Assembly (NCBI RefSeq): GCF_001425605.1
Contig: NZ_LMRG01000001.1
Coordinates: 687,597-751,596 of the forward strand
Length of the DNA stretch: 64,000 nt
Reading direction: 5' to 3'
DNA from: Rhizobium sp. Leaf453
GTDB taxonomy: Bacteria; Pseudomonadota; Alphaproteobacteria; Rhizobiales; Rhizobiaceae
A program made the translations under genes and the position numbers. Shown here piece after piece: positions 43,952-51,316 of this stretch. How positions within the stretch are numbered: position 1 is the first letter of the stretch; each line of letters starts with the position of its first letter. Under the pieces are notes generated by a model. The model saw only the letters and a list, made by a program, of their open reading frames with translations. It had not been told where the DNA came from and ran no database searches.

Positions 43952-46168
43952 ATGACCACCTACACCAATTTCACCATCGAAACCGACGAAGACGGCATAA
44001 CGCTGGTCACCTGGAACATGCCGGACAAGTCCATGAACGTCATCACCGCCGAGGTGATGACCGAACTCGACGCCATCATCGACCAGACCGTCGCGGATGC
44101 CGCTGTCAAGGGCGTCGTCTTCACCTCCGGCAAGTCCACCTTCTCCGGAGGCGCCGATCTGTCGATGATCAAGGGCATGTTCACGTTCCAGCAGGAACAG
44201 AAGAAGCTCGACCCGGAAAACGCCGCGCAAAAGCTGTTCGATCTCACCGGCAAGATGACCGGCCTCTACCGCAAGCTTGAAACCTCCGGCAAGCCGTGGG
44301 TCTCGGCCATCAACGGCACCTGCATGGGCGGCGCGTTCGAATTGTCGCTCGCCTGCCACGGCCGTGTTGCCGCCAATTCGAAATCGGTCAAGATCGCCCT
44401 GCCCGAGGTCAAGGTCGGCATCTTCCCCGGCGCCGGCGGCACGCAGCGCGTTCCGCGCCTGACCAACGCGCAGGACGCCCTGCAGATGATGACCACCGGC
44501 TCCTCGCTCACCCCGCAGCGCGCCAAGGCCATGGGCCTGGTGCACGAGGTTGTCGATCCAGCAGAACTGATCAATGCCGCGAAAGCCATGATCAAAAATG
44601 GCCTGAAGCCCGTCCAGCCTTGGGACGAGAAGGGTTACAAGGTTCCCGGCGGCGGCATCTGGACGCCGGCTGCGGCACAACTCTGGCCGGCCGCATCCGC
44701 CATCCTGCGCCGCGAAACCGCAGGCAACTATCCGGGCGGTCTCGCGATCCTGAAATGCGTCTATGAAGGCCTGCAGGTTCCCTTCGATACCGGCCTGAAG
44801 ATCGAGCAGCGTTACTTCACCGAGATCCTGCAGACCACCGAAGCCTTCTCGATGATCCGCTCGCTGTTCATCTCGATGCAGGAACTCGGCAAGGGCGCCC
44901 GCCGCCCGGCCGGCGTACCGAAAGCGGACCTCAAGGCCGTCGGCGTCGTCGGCGCCGGCTTCATGGGTGCCTCGATCGCCTATGTCTCCGCCGCCGCCGG
45001 CATCGCTGTCACCCTGATCGACCGCGACATCGAAGCCGCCACCAAGGGCAAGACCCATTCGGAAGGCCTGGTGAAGGACGCGATCGGCAAGGGCCGGATG
45101 ACACCGGAACAGGGCGAGGCCCTGCTGGCGCTCATCACACCCTCCGCCGATTACAACGACCTGAAGGACGTGAAGCTCGTCGTCGAGGCCGTGTTCGAGG
45201 ATCGCCAGGTCAAGAAGGATGTGATCGAGAAGGTCGAAGCCGTGCTGGGAGAAGACGCCATCTTCGCCTCCAACACCTCGACCCTGCCGATCACCGGCCT
45301 TGCCAAGAATTCCAGGCGCCCGGCCCAGTTCATCGGCATCCACTTCTTCTCGCCGGTCGAGAAGATGATGCTGACGGAAGTCATCTTCGGCAAGGAAACC
45401 GGCGACGTGGCGCTCGCCACCGCGCTCGATTTCGTCGCCGCGATCAAGAAGACGCCGATCGTCGTCAACGACACGCGCGGCTTCTACGTCAACCGTTGCG
45501 TCTTCCGCTACATCCACGAAGCCTATGACATGCTGATCGAAGGCGTGCCGGCGGCCATGATCGAGAATGCCGCCAAGATGGCCGGCATGCCGGTCGGCCC
45601 GCTGTCGCTGAACGACGAAGTGGCGATCGACCTTTCCCAGAAGATCCTGAAAGCCTCGATCGCCGATCTCGGTGAAGCCTCCGTCGATCCGCGGCACATG
45701 ACGCTGATCAACAAGCTGGTCGATGACCTCGACCGCCGCGGCCGCAAGAACGGCAAGGGTTTCTACGAATATCCGGCAAAGCCCGCCAAGAAATTCCTGT
45801 GGCCGGGCCTGAAAGACCTCTTCCCGCAGAAGACCGCCGACACGTTCGACGTCGAAACGATCAAGCAGCGCTTCCTCGTCACCATCGCGCTCGAAGCCGC
45901 CCGCACCGTGGAAGAAGGCATCGTCACCGATCCGCGCGAAGCCGATGTCGGCTCCATCCTCGGCTTCGGCTTCGCCCCCTATACCGGCGGTACGCTGAGC
46001 TATATCGACGGCATGGGCGTCAAGACCTTCGTGGCACTCTGCGAAAAGCTCGCCGCCACCTACGGCGCCCATTTCCAGCCGACGCCGCTGCTGAAGGACA
46101 TGGCCGCCAAGAACGAAACCTTCTACGGCCGCTTCGACCCCTATGGCGCGGCCGCGAAGGCGGCGTGA
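43952..46168 (+). CDS. 3-hydroxyacyl-CoA dehydrogenase/enoyl-CoA hydratase (FadB/FadJ type)
   Basis: A 738-residue bifunctional beta-oxidation enzyme. The N-terminal crotonase domain has FTSGKSTFSGGADLSMI and GTCMGGAFELSLACHGRVAA (oxyanion hole), with PEVKVGIFPGAGGTQRVPRL (catalytic Glu). The dehydrogenase half starts at GVVGAGFMGASIAYVSAAAG, with ASNTSTLPI and FIGIHFFSPVEKMMLTEVI (catalytic His). It hydrates enoyl-CoA and oxidises the 3-hydroxyacyl-CoA with NAD. I start it at 43952 after GAGGAAA; a longer frame to 43865 would run into the repeat. It completes the set with the dehydrogenase and thiolase. Confidence 0.93.
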   Translation: MTTYTNFTIETDEDGITLVTWNMPDKSMNVITAEVMTELDAIIDQTVADAAVKGVVFTSGKSTFSGGADLSMIKGMFTFQQEQKKLDPENAAQKLFDLTGKMTGLYRKLETSGKPWVSAINGTCMGGAFELSLACHGRVAANSKSVKIALPEVKVGIFPGAGGTQRVPRLTNAQDALQMMTTGSSLTPQRAKAMGLVHEVVDPAELINAAKAMIKNGLKPVQPWDEKGYKVPGGGIWTPAAAQLWPAASAILRRETAGNYPGGLAILKCVYEGLQVPFDTGLKIEQRYFTEILQTTEAFSMIRSLFISMQELGKGARRPAGVPKADLKAVGVVGAGFMGASIAYVSAAAGIAVTLIDRDIEAATKGKTHSEGLVKDAIGKGRMTPEQGEALLALITPSADYNDLKDVKLVVEAVFEDRQVKKDVIEKVEAVLGEDAIFASNTSTLPITGLAKNSRRPAQFIGIHFFSPVEKMMLTEVIFGKETGDVALATALDFVAAIKKTPIVVNDTRGFYVNRCVFRYIHEAYDMLIEGVPAAMIENAAKMAGMPVGPLSLNDEVAIDLSQKILKASIADLGEASVDPRHMTLINKLVDDLDRRGRKNGKGFYEYPAKPAKKFLWPGLKDLFPQKTADTFDVETIKQRFLVTIALEAARTVEEGIVTDPREADVGSILGFGFAPYTGGTLSYIDGMGVKTFVALCEKLAATYGAHFQPTPLLKDMAAKNETFYGRFDPYGAAAKAA

Positions 46169-46188
46169 GCGAGCCTGAATCAACGATA

Positions 46189-46218
46189 GCCAGTCAGACC
46201 CTCACCGGCCTGACTGGC
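46189..46218. terminator. Hairpin after the fadB-like gene
   Basis: Perfect arms GCCAGTCAG and CTGACTGGC around 12 nt, 20 bp beyond the stop at 46168. The T-run is short (TTG), so termination is only likely. Arm identity with the repeat at 8569-8590 is noted in findings. Confidence 0.5.
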
Positions 46219-46270
46219 TTGTCGGCAAGGCTTAAACTCATTGTTTGTCTGGGCGATCACACCACTCTCC

Positions 46271-46388
46271 CTCATCCTCGCCCTCGTGGCGGGGATCCAG
46301 CGACCTGACGTCCGTCAGGTCAAAAGACTCTCTTCGCCCAAAGACTTGGGCGACTGGATTCCTGTGACGAGCACAGGAATGACGATGA
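46271..46388. repeat. RIME-like mosaic palindrome, copy 1
   Basis: An element of about 118 bp bounded by CTCATC/GATGAG. Inner hairpins are GACCTGACG/CGTCAGGTC, CGCCCAA/TTGGGCG and ATTCCTGTG/CACAGGAAT. The last hairpin, and the phrase that follows it, match the ends of the copies at 48362 and 48974, so all are members of one mosaic family. Confidence 0.7.
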
Positions 46389-46564
46389 GATTGTTCTGGC
46401 CCGCCCTCCCAAAGGCATCGTTCTCAATCTGAAACACCGCCGGACAATTTGATTCCTTCGCCGCCCCATTGTCCAAAAAACCAAACAGCCTGTACCGACT
46501 ATCCACTATTCTCGCCCAGCCAAAATGCCCTATCTGACAGATGTCCCAGCAACGGAGCATCATC

Positions 46565-47443
46565 ATGTCCAGTCTTGAAAAATCCGGCACGTTCACCCTC
46601 GGCGACCGTACGGTCAAGCGCCTTGGCTACGGCGCCATGCAGCTTGCCGGCAAGGGCGTCTTCGGCCCGCCGAAGGATCGCGCGGAAGCCGTCGCCGTGC
46701 TGCGCGAGGCCATTGAAAGTGGCGTTGACCACATCGACACCAGCGATTTTTATGGCCCCCATGTCACCAACCAAATCATCCGGGAAGCGCTGCACCCCTA
46801 TCGCGACGACCTCGTCATCGTCACCAAGATCGGCGCGACGCGTGGCGCGGATGCCTCCTGGAACCCGGCCTTCTCGAAGGAAGCGCTGACGCAGGCGATC
46901 CACGACAATCTGAAAAACCTCGGCCTCGACGTCATCGAAGTCGTCAACCTGCGCGCCATGTTCGATGTCCACGGCCCGGCCGAAGGCTCGCTGGAAGAGC
47001 CGCTGAGCGTGCTCGCAGACCTGCAGCGCCAGGGCCTCGTCAAGCATGTCGGCCTGTCCAACGTCACCCCGAAACAGGTGGCCGATGGCCGCAAGATCAC
47101 CGAGATCGTCTGCGTCCAGAACCAGTACAATCTCGCCCATCGCGACGACGACGCCTTCATCGAACAGCTGGCTGCGGAAGGCACGGCTTACGTTCCCTTC
47201 TTCCCGCTCGGCGGCTTCTCGCCGCTGCAATCCTCGACGCTCTCGGATGTCGCCGCGCGTCTCGACGCAACGCCGTTGCAGGTGGCGCTTGCCTGGCTGC
47301 TGCAGCGTTCGCCCAACATCCTGCTGATCCCCGGCACATCCTCACGCGCCCACCTGCGGGAAAACCTCGCCGTCGCCGATCTCGCCTTGCCGGCAGACGC
47401 CATCCGCGATCTCGACGCCATCGCCGCCGCCAAGGCCGCCTGA
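46565..47443 (+). CDS. Aldo/keto reductase family oxidoreductase
   Basis: A 292-residue NADPH-dependent reductase from the ATG at 46565 (CGGAG upstream; the ATG at 46541 is in frame but lacks a site). The (beta/alpha)8 motifs are VKRLGYGAMQLAG, HIDTSDFYGPHVTNQIIREAL (catalytic Tyr), LVIVTKIGATRG (Lys), YNLAHRDDD and LIPGTSSRAHLRENL (NADP loop). It reduces aldehydes or ketones; the substrate is unknown. It stands alone, closed by a strong terminator at 47453-47492. Confidence 0.92.
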   Translation: MSSLEKSGTFTLGDRTVKRLGYGAMQLAGKGVFGPPKDRAEAVAVLREAIESGVDHIDTSDFYGPHVTNQIIREALHPYRDDLVIVTKIGATRGADASWNPAFSKEALTQAIHDNLKNLGLDVIEVVNLRAMFDVHGPAEGSLEEPLSVLADLQRQGLVKHVGLSNVTPKQVADGRKITEIVCVQNQYNLAHRDDDAFIEQLAAEGTAYVPFFPLGGFSPLQSSTLSDVAARLDATPLQVALAWLLQRSPNILLIPGTSSRAHLRENLAVADLALPADAIRDLDAIAAAKAA

Positions 47444-47452
47444 CGTCGAACC

Positions 47453-47492
47453 GGCCATCGCGCGGCCGCGGAAAGCCGCGCGATGGCCTTTT
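47453..47492 (+). terminator. Rho-independent terminator of the aldo/keto reductase gene
   Basis: Perfect 13-bp arms GGCCATCGCGCGG and CCGCGCGATGGCC with a 10-nt loop, followed by TTTT, 9 bp after the stop. Confidence 0.85.
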
Positions 47493-47536
47493 GCCCGGCT
47501 CTCCTAAGAGATAGGCGCTTTCGCATATAGCAAAGT

Positions 47537-47730
47537 CCCCTCCCCAACCCCTCCCCACAAGGACGAGGGGCTACGATGCCATACCCTTCGCAATCCAATC
47601 ACAGCAACCCGGCAAGAAGAAACCGCTTCCAAGACAAAGGGCTCAGCGAGTTGAATTCGTCTTGGCTGGCCACAAGGCGTGGCCGCAGGTTAAGCCCCTC
47701 CCCCCTGTGGGGAGGGGTTGGGGAGGGGCC
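47537..47730. repeat. Inverted pair of GC-rich repeats
   Basis: The left unit (47537-47562, CCCCTCCCCAACCCCTCCCC) is the complement of the right unit in 47695-47730 (GGGGAGGGGTTGGGGAGGGG). Both are relatives of the 42424-42521 palindrome. Together they could form one large stem with a 130-nt loop. Confidence 0.65.
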
Positions 47731-47820
47731 TTTCCATATGCGCCCTCCCCTTTGCCGCCCCATCCTCTCGCCTCATCCTCTTCCATCGGTTATGATTCCG
47801 CACCAGGCGGAGAACGCACC

Positions 47821-48333
47821 ATGACGGGCAAAACATCAGAACAAGCCAAGGCATCCGGCGCCAAGGCCAAGCCTGCCAAAACCAAACCGGCCACTAAACA
47901 GGACGCTGCGAAACCGGACGCCCCATTAACCGGCCCCGCCCTGCTCTCCGGCGGCAATCCCCAGATCGCGAAAGGCCACGGCGACGCCCCGGTCCAGGCC
48001 TATATCGCCGCCATGCCAGGCTGGAAAAGCGCCATCGGCCATCGCCTCGACACGCTCGTGACGCAGACCGTCCCCGACGTGCAAAAGGCCGTCAAATGGA
48101 ACTCGCCGCTCTACGGTATGGACGGCCAGACCTGGTTCCTCGGCATCCACTGCTTCGATAAATACATCAAGCTCGCCTTCTTCCGTGGCACATCCCTGAC
48201 CCCGATGCCGCCGGTCGCATCGAAAACCGAACATGCACGGTATCTGCATATCCACGAGGACGGCGTGTTCGACGAGGCACAGTTTATCGACTGGATGCAG
48301 CAGGCCAGCCAGATGCCGGGGGAGAAGATGTGA
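47821..48333 (+). CDS. DUF1801 domain protein with Lys/Ala-rich N-terminus
   Basis: A 170-residue protein from the ATG at 47821 (GGCGGAGA upstream). Residues 1-45 are a histone-like Lys/Ala/Pro tail (AKPAKTKPATK). Residues about 60-165 form a DUF1801 domain with VQKAVKWNSPLYGMDGQTWF, IKLAFFRGTSL and DEAQFIDWMQQAS. The fold is related to YdeI/YdhG-type small proteins of unknown function. The tail may bind nucleic acid. It is flanked by repeats on both sides. Confidence 0.85.
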   Translation: MTGKTSEQAKASGAKAKPAKTKPATKQDAAKPDAPLTGPALLSGGNPQIAKGHGDAPVQAYIAAMPGWKSAIGHRLDTLVTQTVPDVQKAVKWNSPLYGMDGQTWFLGIHCFDKYIKLAFFRGTSLTPMPPVASKTEHARYLHIHEDGVFDEAQFIDWMQQASQMPGEKM

Positions 48334-48361
48334 AGGGCCACTTGGAAAAGGCCATCCTCTC

Positions 48362-48502
48362 CTCCGTCATTCCTTTGCTCGTCACCGGAATTCAGTCACG
48401 CGATGTCTGTCGCGTGAAAGACTCTCTCCGCAGATGCGAAGCTTTCTCACCGCGCCGACGCGCGGTGGCTGGATGCCTGTGACAAGCACAGGCATGACGG
48501 AG
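48362..48502. repeat. RIME-like mosaic palindrome, copy 2 (left of GIY-YIG gene)
   Basis: A 141-bp element with outer arms CTCCGTCAT/ATGACGGAG. Inner hairpins are CACGCGA/TCGCGTG, ACCGCG/CGCGGT and ATGCCTGTG/CACAGGCAT; the first hairpin (ATTCC/GGAAT) is partly degenerate. The order and orientation are the same as at 48974-49112. Confidence 0.8.
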
Positions 48503-48606
48503 AGTTGAGACCCGACAGCCCCCCAAAAATGACACCCGAGCGAGACGCGGCACTCCTTACCCTTACCCCTCCTGCCACCCCGCTACCAATCCCTCACCCT
48601 CGTACC

Positions 48607-48897
48607 ATGAAGGGCTACGTCTACATCCTCGCCTCGAAGCGTAATGGCACGCTCTACACCGGTGTCACAACCGACCTGCCCGACCGCTTATTCGAGCACC
48701 AGAACGAACTGACGCCCGGTTTCACAAGCCGCTATGGCGTCAAGACGCTTGTTTGGTTCGAGGAATACGATCTGGTGACGACGGCAATCACACGCGAAAA
48801 GACCATCAAGAAATGGCCGCGCCAATGGAAACTCAATCTGATCGAGACGATGAATCCGGATTGGGAGGATATCGCGCACTATCTCCATGGGCTTTGA
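48607..48897 (+). CDS. GIY-YIG nuclease superfamily protein
   Basis: A 96-residue single-domain GIY-YIG protein: GYVYILASKRNGTLYTGVTT contains the VYI...YTG signature, RLFEHQ supplies the conserved Arg/His, and EKTIKKWPRQWKLNLIE is the typical UPF0213-like end. These proteins have the nuclease fold of homing endonucleases and UvrC, but the short bacterial forms have unproven activity. The ATG at 48607 follows no strong ribosome site (CGTACC), so expression may be low. It lies between two direct copies of the mosaic palindrome, 104 bp and 76 bp away. Confidence 0.9.
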   Translation: MKGYVYILASKRNGTLYTGVTTDLPDRLFEHQNELTPGFTSRYGVKTLVWFEEYDLVTTAITREKTIKKWPRQWKLNLIETMNPDWEDIAHYLHGL

Positions 48898-48973
48898 GGT
48901 GTGGCTAATGGTGGTAACTGGCTTGGCCGACACCAGCCTCTCACTCAAGTTCCGCCGCAAGGTACCCCGTTTT

Positions 48974-49112
48974 CTCCGTCATTCCTGTGCTTGTCACAGG
49001 AATCCAGTCACGCGATGTCCATCGCGTGGAAGACTCTCTCAACAGATGCGAAGCTTTCTCACCGCGCGGAGGCGCGGTAGCTGGATGCCTGTGACAAGCA
49101 CAGGCATGACGG
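48974..49112. repeat. RIME-like mosaic palindrome, copy 3 (right of GIY-YIG gene)
   Basis: A 139-bp element starting CTCCGTCATTCC and ending ATGACGG. It has four hairpins in order: ATTCCTGTG/CACAGGAAT, CACGCGAT/ATCGCGTG, ACCGCG/CGCGGT and ATGCCTGTG/CACAGGCAT. Hairpins 1 and 4 are also related to each other, so the whole element is a large palindrome. It is nearly the same as the copy at 48362-48502 and in the same orientation. Confidence 0.85.
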
Positions 49113-49208
49113 TGGAATTAGGAGCCGACAGCCGCCAGTCAACCACCTCCAAATACGCCTCTCCAAAAAATCTCATCCCCGTTCATCCCCGCCTCCCACC
49201 CCTGCCCC

Positions 49209-49545
49209 ATACTGGCCCTGTCTCCACCGCCGGAGTGTTTCGCGAGACGGTCGCGGGCAGGTGGGGGACGGTGCCCTGGTTTGAGCCGTAACGTGCGGCA
49301 GGGATCAGGGAGGTGAAAGCCGTGGCGGGGTTTCCCGCCTATCAAGCCTCCCCCGGGCCGCCAGGTTCCGGTTCGGTTGAGCCGTGCAAGTGGCGAGCCT
49401 GTCCCGAAAGGACAAGCGGAAACCAGGCCATGCAGCGAGGCGAGGCAATCACCTGTAGGGGCTGGGCGCCCCGAGAAGACACCGAAGGCCACGCGCATGC
49501 GGAGCCACAAACTAAATTCACATGAGGTTCCGCATGCGTGTGGGC
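49209..49545 (+). ncRNA. Highly structured non-coding region, candidate HEARO/omega-RNA or group II intron fragment
   Basis: About 330 nt without a plausible protein but with a chain of strong stems: GCCG/CGGC inside CCCT/AGGG (49273-49302), GGCGGG/CCCGCC (49324-49339) inside GGGAGG/CCTCCC (49308-49353), TGTCC/GGACA with a CGAAA loop (49400-49414), and GGGGC/GCCCC (49458-49472). Then comes a 15-bp stem from CGCATGCGGA to TCCGCATGCG with flanking pairs (49489-49545). Short phrases (AGGTGAAAGCC, CAGGCCATGC) recall HEARO RNAs, the omega-RNA of IscB elements. Group II intron domain I is the other possibility. No IscB or reverse transcriptase gene follows. The strand and the ends are uncertain. 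Confidence 0.45.
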
Positions 49546-49612
49546 TCTCCAGCAATGTCGAACACGGGCCGACCGGCCGCGTGACCGCAAGCGCATGCGC
49601 AAAGGAAACAGG

Positions 49613-49972
49613 ATGAAGATCAGGACGAAGGAAGAAGAACAGCGCTACCAGGAGGAGCAGGACGCCGAGCTCTATTTGCCCGGCTTCACCTGGGGCGAAT
49701 ACCGAAGGCTGCCGGAACGCCAGCAGCAGCGCGAGGAGCAGAAAATCATGCAGATTCCCGCCAGTTCACTCGGGTACTGGAAGACCTGCACGCTCCCGTC
49801 CTGCCGGCGCGCAAAGGCCTGTCGCGGTTTCCTGTCCGAGATGCAGTCGAGAACCCCCGGCTACCACAAATTATTCCCGCCCTGCATTCACGATGGCGCC
49901 CATCGCCAGGCAGCAACGCTGAAGGAACTCGCCAGGCTCTGGGGCGTGCCGGAGGATGACCCGACCACATGA
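49613..49972 (+). CDS. Hypothetical protein with Cys-rich centre
   Basis: A 119-residue protein from the ATG at 49613 (AAAGGAAACAGG before it). The N-terminal 45 residues are a charged helix (TKEEEQRYQEEQDAELYLP, then RRLPERQQQREEQK). Four Cys (CTLPSCRRAKACRG and later PPCIHDGAHR, with a nearby His pair) could bind a metal, zinc-ribbon-like. I recognise no family. Its stop coincides with the T-run of the convergent Tim44-gene terminator. Confidence 0.65.
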   Translation: MKIRTKEEEQRYQEEQDAELYLPGFTWGEYRRLPERQQQREEQKIMQIPASSLGYWKTCTLPSCRRAKACRGFLSEMQSRTPGYHKLFPPCIHDGAHRQAATLKELARLWGVPEDDPTT

Positions 49973-49997
49973 AAAAGCCGCCGGTCAAACCGGCGGC
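49972..49997 (-). terminator. Rho-independent terminator of the Tim44-domain gene
   Basis: Perfect 9-bp arms GCCGCCGGT and ACCGGCGGC with a 3-nt loop, followed on the minus strand by TTTTT, 29 bp beyond the stop at 50026. Confidence 0.85.
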
Positions 49998-50025
49998 CGA
50001 TCGATTGGCCGGAATAGGCCTGGCG

Positions 50026-51072
50026 TCAGGCCGCCATGCCCTGGATGGCAGAGACCTGCCAGCCGCCGCCGGGCTTGCGCAGGAAGGTCCAGAGCTCGAC
50101 AGCTTCGGTCGGCTGGTCCGGATCGCCCTCGACGACGCGGCCGGTGGCGCGGTCGCGGGTGACGTCGATGCTCTCGTAGCGCATCGCAACCGTCGCATAG
50201 TCGTCGCCATTTTCGTTCCAGGCTTCGGCCACGTCGCCCTGCACCAATTGCACGTCGCTGACCTCGTTCTTCAGGCCCTTTGTGGCGTTTTCGCTGAGTT
50301 CCTCGGCGAGCCACGACATGGCTTCCGGCGTCGTCAGCTTGCGCAGCGTGCCGTAGTCCTCAGCCGCATAGGCCGCCTGTACCTGCTTCAGTATGGTCTC
50401 GAACTGGTTCAGGTCATCCTCGCCGACACCGATCTCGTCGGTCGACTGGCTGGTCTGGCGTGTTGGCTCCACGCGCCCACCGCCACCGATCTGCGGGATC
50501 TTGAACGACGGCATGCCCAGACCCTGGCCGGAGCCTTGACCCTGCGTGCCAAAGCCCTGCATCGGCGAAGCGCCCGCATAGCCCGTCGCCTCACGCGGCG
50601 AGTAGCCGGCGGCGGCCGGCTGCTGGCGGCCACGGAAAAAGCGCAACGCGAGCATCACGGCACCGGCGATCAGCGCCATCTGCAGGATCATGCCGAGCAT
50701 GCCGGCCATGCCGCCGAAGCCATTGCCCATCATCATGCCGATCAGGCCGCCGAGCGCCAGACCGCCGAGCATGGAGCCGGCAAAGCCGCCGAACAAGCCG
50801 CCCGGACGCTGCTGCTGGGCGCTGGGCCGAGCCGCCTGACCCATGTTCTGCTGCGCACCCGTCTGGCCCTGGTTCGTCTGGGGCGTCATCGTCCGGTTGA
50901 TCGGCGTCGCGTCAGCCGGCGCCGTGCGGGTGACCGGCGGCGCGGAAAAGGTGCGGCTGCCGCGGCTGCCGAAGCCGCTGCCGGAGCGACGAGCCTCGGC
51001 CAGATCCACCACCGTCAGCATCACCATCGAAGCAACCGCAACGGTTGCGAGAACCCGTCCAAACCTGAACAT
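50026..51072 (-). CDS. Tim44 domain-containing membrane protein
   Basis: A 348-residue protein from the ATG at 51072 (AGGA 9 nt upstream). A signal anchor (residues about 6-24, VLATVAVASMVMLTVVDLA) leads a Ser/Gly/Pro/Gln-rich region. A Gly-rich membrane segment follows (GSMLGGLALGGLIGMMMGNG, then GMLGMILQMALIAGAVMLAL). The C-terminal Tim44-like domain (about residues 215-345) has DLNQFETILKQVQAAYAAED, LRKLTTPEAMSWLAEEL and VVEGDPDQPTEAVELWTFLR. In mitochondria Tim44 tethers import motors; bacterial relatives are thought to act at the inner membrane, role unknown. Confidence 0.88.
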   Translation of the reverse strand: MFRFGRVLATVAVASMVMLTVVDLAEARRSGSGFGSRGSRTFSAPPVTRTAPADATPINRTMTPQTNQGQTGAQQNMGQAARPSAQQQRPGGLFGGFAGSMLGGLALGGLIGMMMGNGFGGMAGMLGMILQMALIAGAVMLALRFFRGRQQPAAAGYSPREATGYAGASPMQGFGTQGQGSGQGLGMPSFKIPQIGGGGRVEPTRQTSQSTDEIGVGEDDLNQFETILKQVQAAYAAEDYGTLRKLTTPEAMSWLAEELSENATKGLKNEVSDVQLVQGDVAEAWNENGDDYATVAMRYESIDVTRDRATGRVVEGDPDQPTEAVELWTFLRKPGGGWQVSAIQGMAA

Positions 51073-51265
51073 CAAACCCAATCCTGTTGTTTCCTCGCGG
51101 GCACGCAAAGCGCACCTCGTGCAAGACATATGGGGCATCGGGGTGTGAATTGAAGGCTTTTGCGCCGCAGTTCACCGTAAAGCGGCCACCGGAAACCCGA
51201 TGCTGACCGTAAAAACAGGGCCTGCAAGTCATCCCCGCCGCTCTGTTTTAGGCGATAATCCGCAA

Positions 51266-51294
51266 ACGAAAAAGGCGGCAAACCCGCCGCCTTT
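51266..51294 (-). terminator. Rho-independent terminator of mntH
   Basis: Perfect arms AAAGGCGGC and GCCGCCTTT with a 6-nt loop, followed on the minus strand by TTTTTCG, 23 bp after the mntH stop at 51317. Confidence 0.8.
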
Positions 51295-51316
51295 GTCTTT
51301 TCTGGATGTCACCGGT

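Larger units (their letters stand above)
46169..46564. other. 396-bp intergenic region, repeat-filled
   Basis: No credible gene. It contains the hairpin at 46189-46218, the mosaic palindrome at 46271-46388 and, near its end, the ribosome site CGGAG of the aldo/keto reductase gene. Confidence 0.7.
47444..47820. other. 377-bp intergenic region
   Basis: It holds the terminator at 47453-47492 and the inverted pair of GC-rich repeats at 47537-47730. I see no gene; the open frames here run through the repeats. Confidence 0.7.
48898..49612. other. 715-bp region without protein genes
   Basis: It holds the mosaic palindrome at 48974-49112 and the structured region at 49209-49545. Between them (49113-49208) I see nothing. 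The last 67 bp carry the ribosome site of the gene at 49613. Confidence 0.7.

Noticed and set aside
49139..49616. Several small open frames on both strands over the structured region
   Set aside because: They change with every frame, have no ribosome sites, and follow the hairpins; I treat the region as RNA or a repeat.
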